Shown here one piece after another: positions 61,902 through 64,000 of a stretch of 64,000 nucleotides of DNA. How positions within the stretch are numbered: position 1 is the stretch's first letter; every line of letters begins with the position of its first letter. Location of the stretch: positions 32,232-96,231 of the forward strand of contig JAEWET010000032.1 in NCBI GenBank assembly GCA_023389195.1, written 5' to 3'. The DNA is from Aliihoeflea sp023389195 (lineage in GTDB: Bacteria; Pseudomonadota; Alphaproteobacteria; Rhizobiales; Rhizobiaceae). The notes below the pieces were generated by a model. The model saw nothing but the letters and a program-made list of their open reading frames with translations. It ran no database searches and was not told the origin of the DNA. Both the position numbers and the translations under genes were made by a program.

Positions 61902-61933
61902 TTTGAAGACCTCGCAAGACCGGCACATTGGAC

Positions 61934-62695
61934 ATGAACCAGACCCCGCAACTTCAATCGACGAGCCGCCTCAAGACCGTGGTGACGGCGGTTCTCGTGC
62001 TCGCCGCGCTGGCGATCCTTCTCTCGCTCGGGACCTGGCAGGCGCAACGGCTCGTCTGGAAGGAAAAGCTCCTCGCCGACATAGCGGAGCGCCACACGGC
62101 CCCCCCCGCGAGCGTCGCAGAAATCGAAGCAATGGCGAACGGGGGCGAGGACATCGAATACCGGACCATGACGGCGACCGGCACATTCGACCACGGCCGC
62201 GAACGGCACTTCTTCGCGACCCACGAGGGCCGCACGGGCTTCTACGTCTATGCGCCGATGACGCTCGCCGACGGGCGCACGCTCTTCGTCAACCGCGGCT
62301 TCGTCCCCTATGAACTGAAGGATCCTTCGCTGCGCCCTCAGGGCCAGGTCGCGGGTGAGGTGACGGTGAGCGGCTATGCCCGCTCCGAACTCCTGGAAAA
62401 GCCGTCGGCCATCGTTCCCGACAACGATATCGCCAAGAACCTCTTCTACTGGAAGGATCTGTCCGCCATGACATCCTCCACGGGCCTCGATCCGCAGAAT
62501 GTCCTGCCCTTCTTCATGGATGCGGACGCCAGGGGGGCCAATCCGGGCGGCTGGCCGCAGGGCGGCGTGACGCAGTTTTCTCTCTCCAACAATCACCTGC
62601 AATACGCGGTCACATGGTACGGCCTGGCGGCCGCGCTGGTCGCGGTCGTCGCGGGTGTATGGTGGCGACGGGTGAGGGGGCCGAAGGCGGGCTGA
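61934..62695 (+). CDS. SURF1 family cytochrome oxidase assembly protein
   Basis: 253 residues with two membrane helices near the ends, the SURF1 plan: LSLGTWQAQRLVWKEKL near the first, VNRGFVPYELKDPSLRPQG in the middle, NNHLQYAVTWYGLAAALV at the second. It assists heme a insertion into subunit I. ATG 61934 is taken; a TTG two codons earlier is possible. It ends the cox cluster; ispH follows after 76 bases. Confidence 0.92.
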   Translation: MNQTPQLQSTSRLKTVVTAVLVLAALAILLSLGTWQAQRLVWKEKLLADIAERHTAPPASVAEIEAMANGGEDIEYRTMTATGTFDHGRERHFFATHEGRTGFYVYAPMTLADGRTLFVNRGFVPYELKDPSLRPQGQVAGEVTVSGYARSELLEKPSAIVPDNDIAKNLFYWKDLSAMTSSTGLDPQNVLPFFMDADARGANPGGWPQGGVTQFSLSNNHLQYAVTWYGLAAALVAVVAGVWWRRVRGPKAG

Positions 62696-62771
62696 GGAAG
62701 TTTTCCTTGGCGCCCGCAGGCAGGCTCGCCTATATGAGTGCAACGAACACGGGTCCAGGCAGCGGAACGGA

Positions 62772-63788
62772 ATGAATCTTCATCTAGATCCATCAGTGGC
62801 CAAGCCGCCGCTCACGATACGCTTGTGCGGCCCGCGCGGTTTCTGCGCGGGGGTCGATCGCGCGATCCAGATCGTCGTGCTGGCGCTCAAGGCCTATGGC
62901 GCTCCCGTCTATGTCCGCCACGAGATCGTCCACAACCGCTACGTCGTGGAAGGCCTGGAGGCCAAGGGTGCGGTCTTCGTCGAGGAACTGGACGAGATAC
63001 CGCCGGAACACCGCAACCAGCCGGTGGTCTTTTCCGCCCACGGCGTGCCGAAATCGGTACCCGCCGATGCGCAGGCCCGCAACCTCTTCTATCTCGACGC
63101 CACCTGTCCGCTCGTCTCCAAGGTCCACAAGCAGGCCATGCGGCACCAGCGCCTCGGCCGCCATGTCATCCTGATCGGTCATGCCGGCCATCCGGAGGTG
63201 ATCGGCACGATGGGGCAGTTGCCGGAGGGAACCGTGTCGCTGGTCGAGACGGTCGAGGATGCCGATGTCTACGTGCCTGCCGATCCCGACAATCTCGGTT
63301 TCGTCACGCAGACGACGCTCTCCGTCGACGATACGGCGGGCGTCATCGCCAGGCTCCAGGAGCGCTTTCCCAACCTGCAGGCGCCTGCCGCGGATTCCAT
63401 CTGCTATGCCACAACCAATCGGCAGGATGCGGTCAAGGAGGCCGCGCCGGGCTGCGATCTCTTCATCGTCGTTGGCGCGCCGAACTCCTCCAATTCCAAG
63501 CGGCTCGTCGAGGTCGCGCTGAGGGCAGGCGCCCAGAGGTCGCTTCTCGTCCAGCGCGCATCCGAACTCGACTGGGACACGATCGGTCCGATCTCCACGC
63601 TCGGCATATCGGCCGGGGCGTCGGCGCCGGAAGTCATCGTCGACGAGATCATCGAGGCCTTCCGCTCGCGCTATGACGCGACGGTCGAACTGGCGATCAC
63701 CGCCGAAGAGACCGAGAACTTCCTCGTCAATCGCGAACTGCGGGGCGTGCCGCTGACGCGCGAAGACATGGCCTTCGTGAACGGATGA
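62772..63788 (+). CDS. ispH: 4-hydroxy-3-methylbut-2-enyl diphosphate reductase
   Basis: 338 residues. The three cluster cysteines are in CGPRGFCAGVDRAI (Cys25), DATCPLVSKVH and DSICYATTNRQ; the conserved His and Glu are in HEIVHNRYVVE and GHPEVIGTMGQ. It makes IPP and DMAPP as the last step of the MEP pathway begun by Dxs, using a [4Fe-4S] cluster. ATG 62772 is the start. A hairpin separates it from thrB. Confidence 0.97.
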   Translation: MNLHLDPSVAKPPLTIRLCGPRGFCAGVDRAIQIVVLALKAYGAPVYVRHEIVHNRYVVEGLEAKGAVFVEELDEIPPEHRNQPVVFSAHGVPKSVPADAQARNLFYLDATCPLVSKVHKQAMRHQRLGRHVILIGHAGHPEVIGTMGQLPEGTVSLVETVEDADVYVPADPDNLGFVTQTTLSVDDTAGVIARLQERFPNLQAPAADSICYATTNRQDAVKEAAPGCDLFIVVGAPNSSNSKRLVEVALRAGAQRSLLVQRASELDWDTIGPISTLGISAGASAPEVIVDEIIEAFRSRYDATVELAITAEETENFLVNRELRGVPLTREDMAFVNG

Positions 63789-63826
63789 CTTTCCCGTCCC
63801 GGGTAGGATAGGGTGCGGCCGATTCC

Positions 63827-63848
63827 GGCAGGCGCCTCGCCTGCCTTT
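63827..63848 (+). terminator. Hairpin between ispH and thrB
   Basis: GGCAGGCG (63827-63834) and CGCCTGCC (63838-63845) form a perfect 8-bp stem with a 3-base loop and a short TTT tail. Likely a weak terminator, 38 bases after ispH. Confidence 0.55.
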
Positions 63849-63874
63849 GCGACCATCTATCTTGAGAGACAACC

Positions 63875-64000
63875 TTGGCCGTTTACACAGACATCACGGA
63901 AGACGACCTCAGAGATTTCCTGGCCCAGTATGATGTCGGTGAGCTCACCTCCTACAAGGGCATTGCCGAGGGCGTCGAGAACTCGAACTTCCTGCTGCAC
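63875..64000 (+). CDS. thrB: Homoserine kinase, 3' end missing
   Basis: The first 42 codons are present and the frame runs off the window. From TTG 63875: AVYTDITEDDLRDFLAQYDV and GELTSYKGIAEGVENSNFLL match the start of the alphaproteobacterial ThrB of the APH-like kinase family. It phosphorylates homoserine in threonine synthesis. GAGAG lies seven bases upstream. The order ispH-thrB is typical of Rhizobiales. Confidence 0.88.
   Translation, partial: MAVYTDITEDDLRDFLAQYDVGELTSYKGIAEGVENSNFLLH

Overview
This is a GC-rich, gene-dense stretch of chromosome. It looks like an alphaproteobacterium of the Hyphomicrobiales (Rhizobiales), probably the Mesorhizobium/Aminobacter/Phyllobacteriaceae side. 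The reasons are the conserved block pdxH-dnaJ-fabI-gpm-aroC-ribB-hdac-xseB-dxs-tlyA-rlmD-tldD-ialB followed by coxB-ctaD-ctaB-coxF-ctaG-coxC-surf1-ispH-thrB, the pim-type dicarboxylate operon, and many long palindromic intergenic repeats. Placement is by gene content and order from memory; no search was run. I saw no tRNA, rRNA, CRISPR array, prophage or insertion sequence.

Layout. 1-6117: end of glutaryl-CoA dehydrogenase, a polar amino acid ABC binding protein plus permease (no ATPase here), the threonine catabolic pair kbl-tdh, and an HPP membrane protein. 6133-6782: a Phd/PIN toxin-antitoxin pair. 6834-15311: a tyrosine/homogentisate catabolic island: MarR regulator, hmgA, fumarylacetoacetase, an odd metallo-beta-lactamase-fold protein, a DinB-fold protein, a flavin hydroxylase with a small partner (MhaAB-like), and hpd divergent from an Lrp/AsnC regulator. 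15431-18541: a TRAP transporter. 18598-26624 (minus): a small phosphatase/sulfurtransferase-like gene and a complete pimFABCD-like operon for dicarboxylic acyl-CoA beta-oxidation. 26795-28708 (minus): an enol-lactonase-type hydrolase and a 3-hydroxyisobutyryl-CoA hydrolase-like protein.

28995-35260 is the propionyl-CoA route: a tiny leader ORF, pccB, a DUF4160/DUF2442 pair inserted between the two carboxylase genes, pccA and methylmalonyl-CoA mutase. Then come a small Cys-rich protein, a large acyl-CoA dehydrogenase and an enoyl-CoA hydratase behind a strong palindrome (35507-35524). From 38307 onward is the conserved housekeeping block: PLP salvage, co-chaperone, fatty acid synthesis, chorismate, riboflavin, exonuclease VII, isoprenoid synthesis and rRNA modification. 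It is broken by two more toxin-antitoxin modules (Phd/PIN and Xre/RES), a pirin and a QorB/HxlR divergon. 56519-62695 encodes the aa3 cytochrome c oxidase and its assembly factors, then ispH and the start of thrB.

Metabolically the window funnels tyrosine and phenylacetate-type aromatics, lysine/glutaryl-CoA, threonine, dicarboxylates and odd/branched acyl-CoAs into acetyl-CoA, fumarate and succinyl-CoA, next to the terminal oxidase. The most interesting points are: no GST-type maleylacetoacetate isomerase in the homogentisate island, where a DinB-fold protein sits instead; two families of intergenic elements whose copies show compensatory changes in short local hairpins; the DUF4160/DUF2442 pair inside the propionyl-CoA carboxylase operon; and clear candidate operators at most regulator and toxin-antitoxin promoters.
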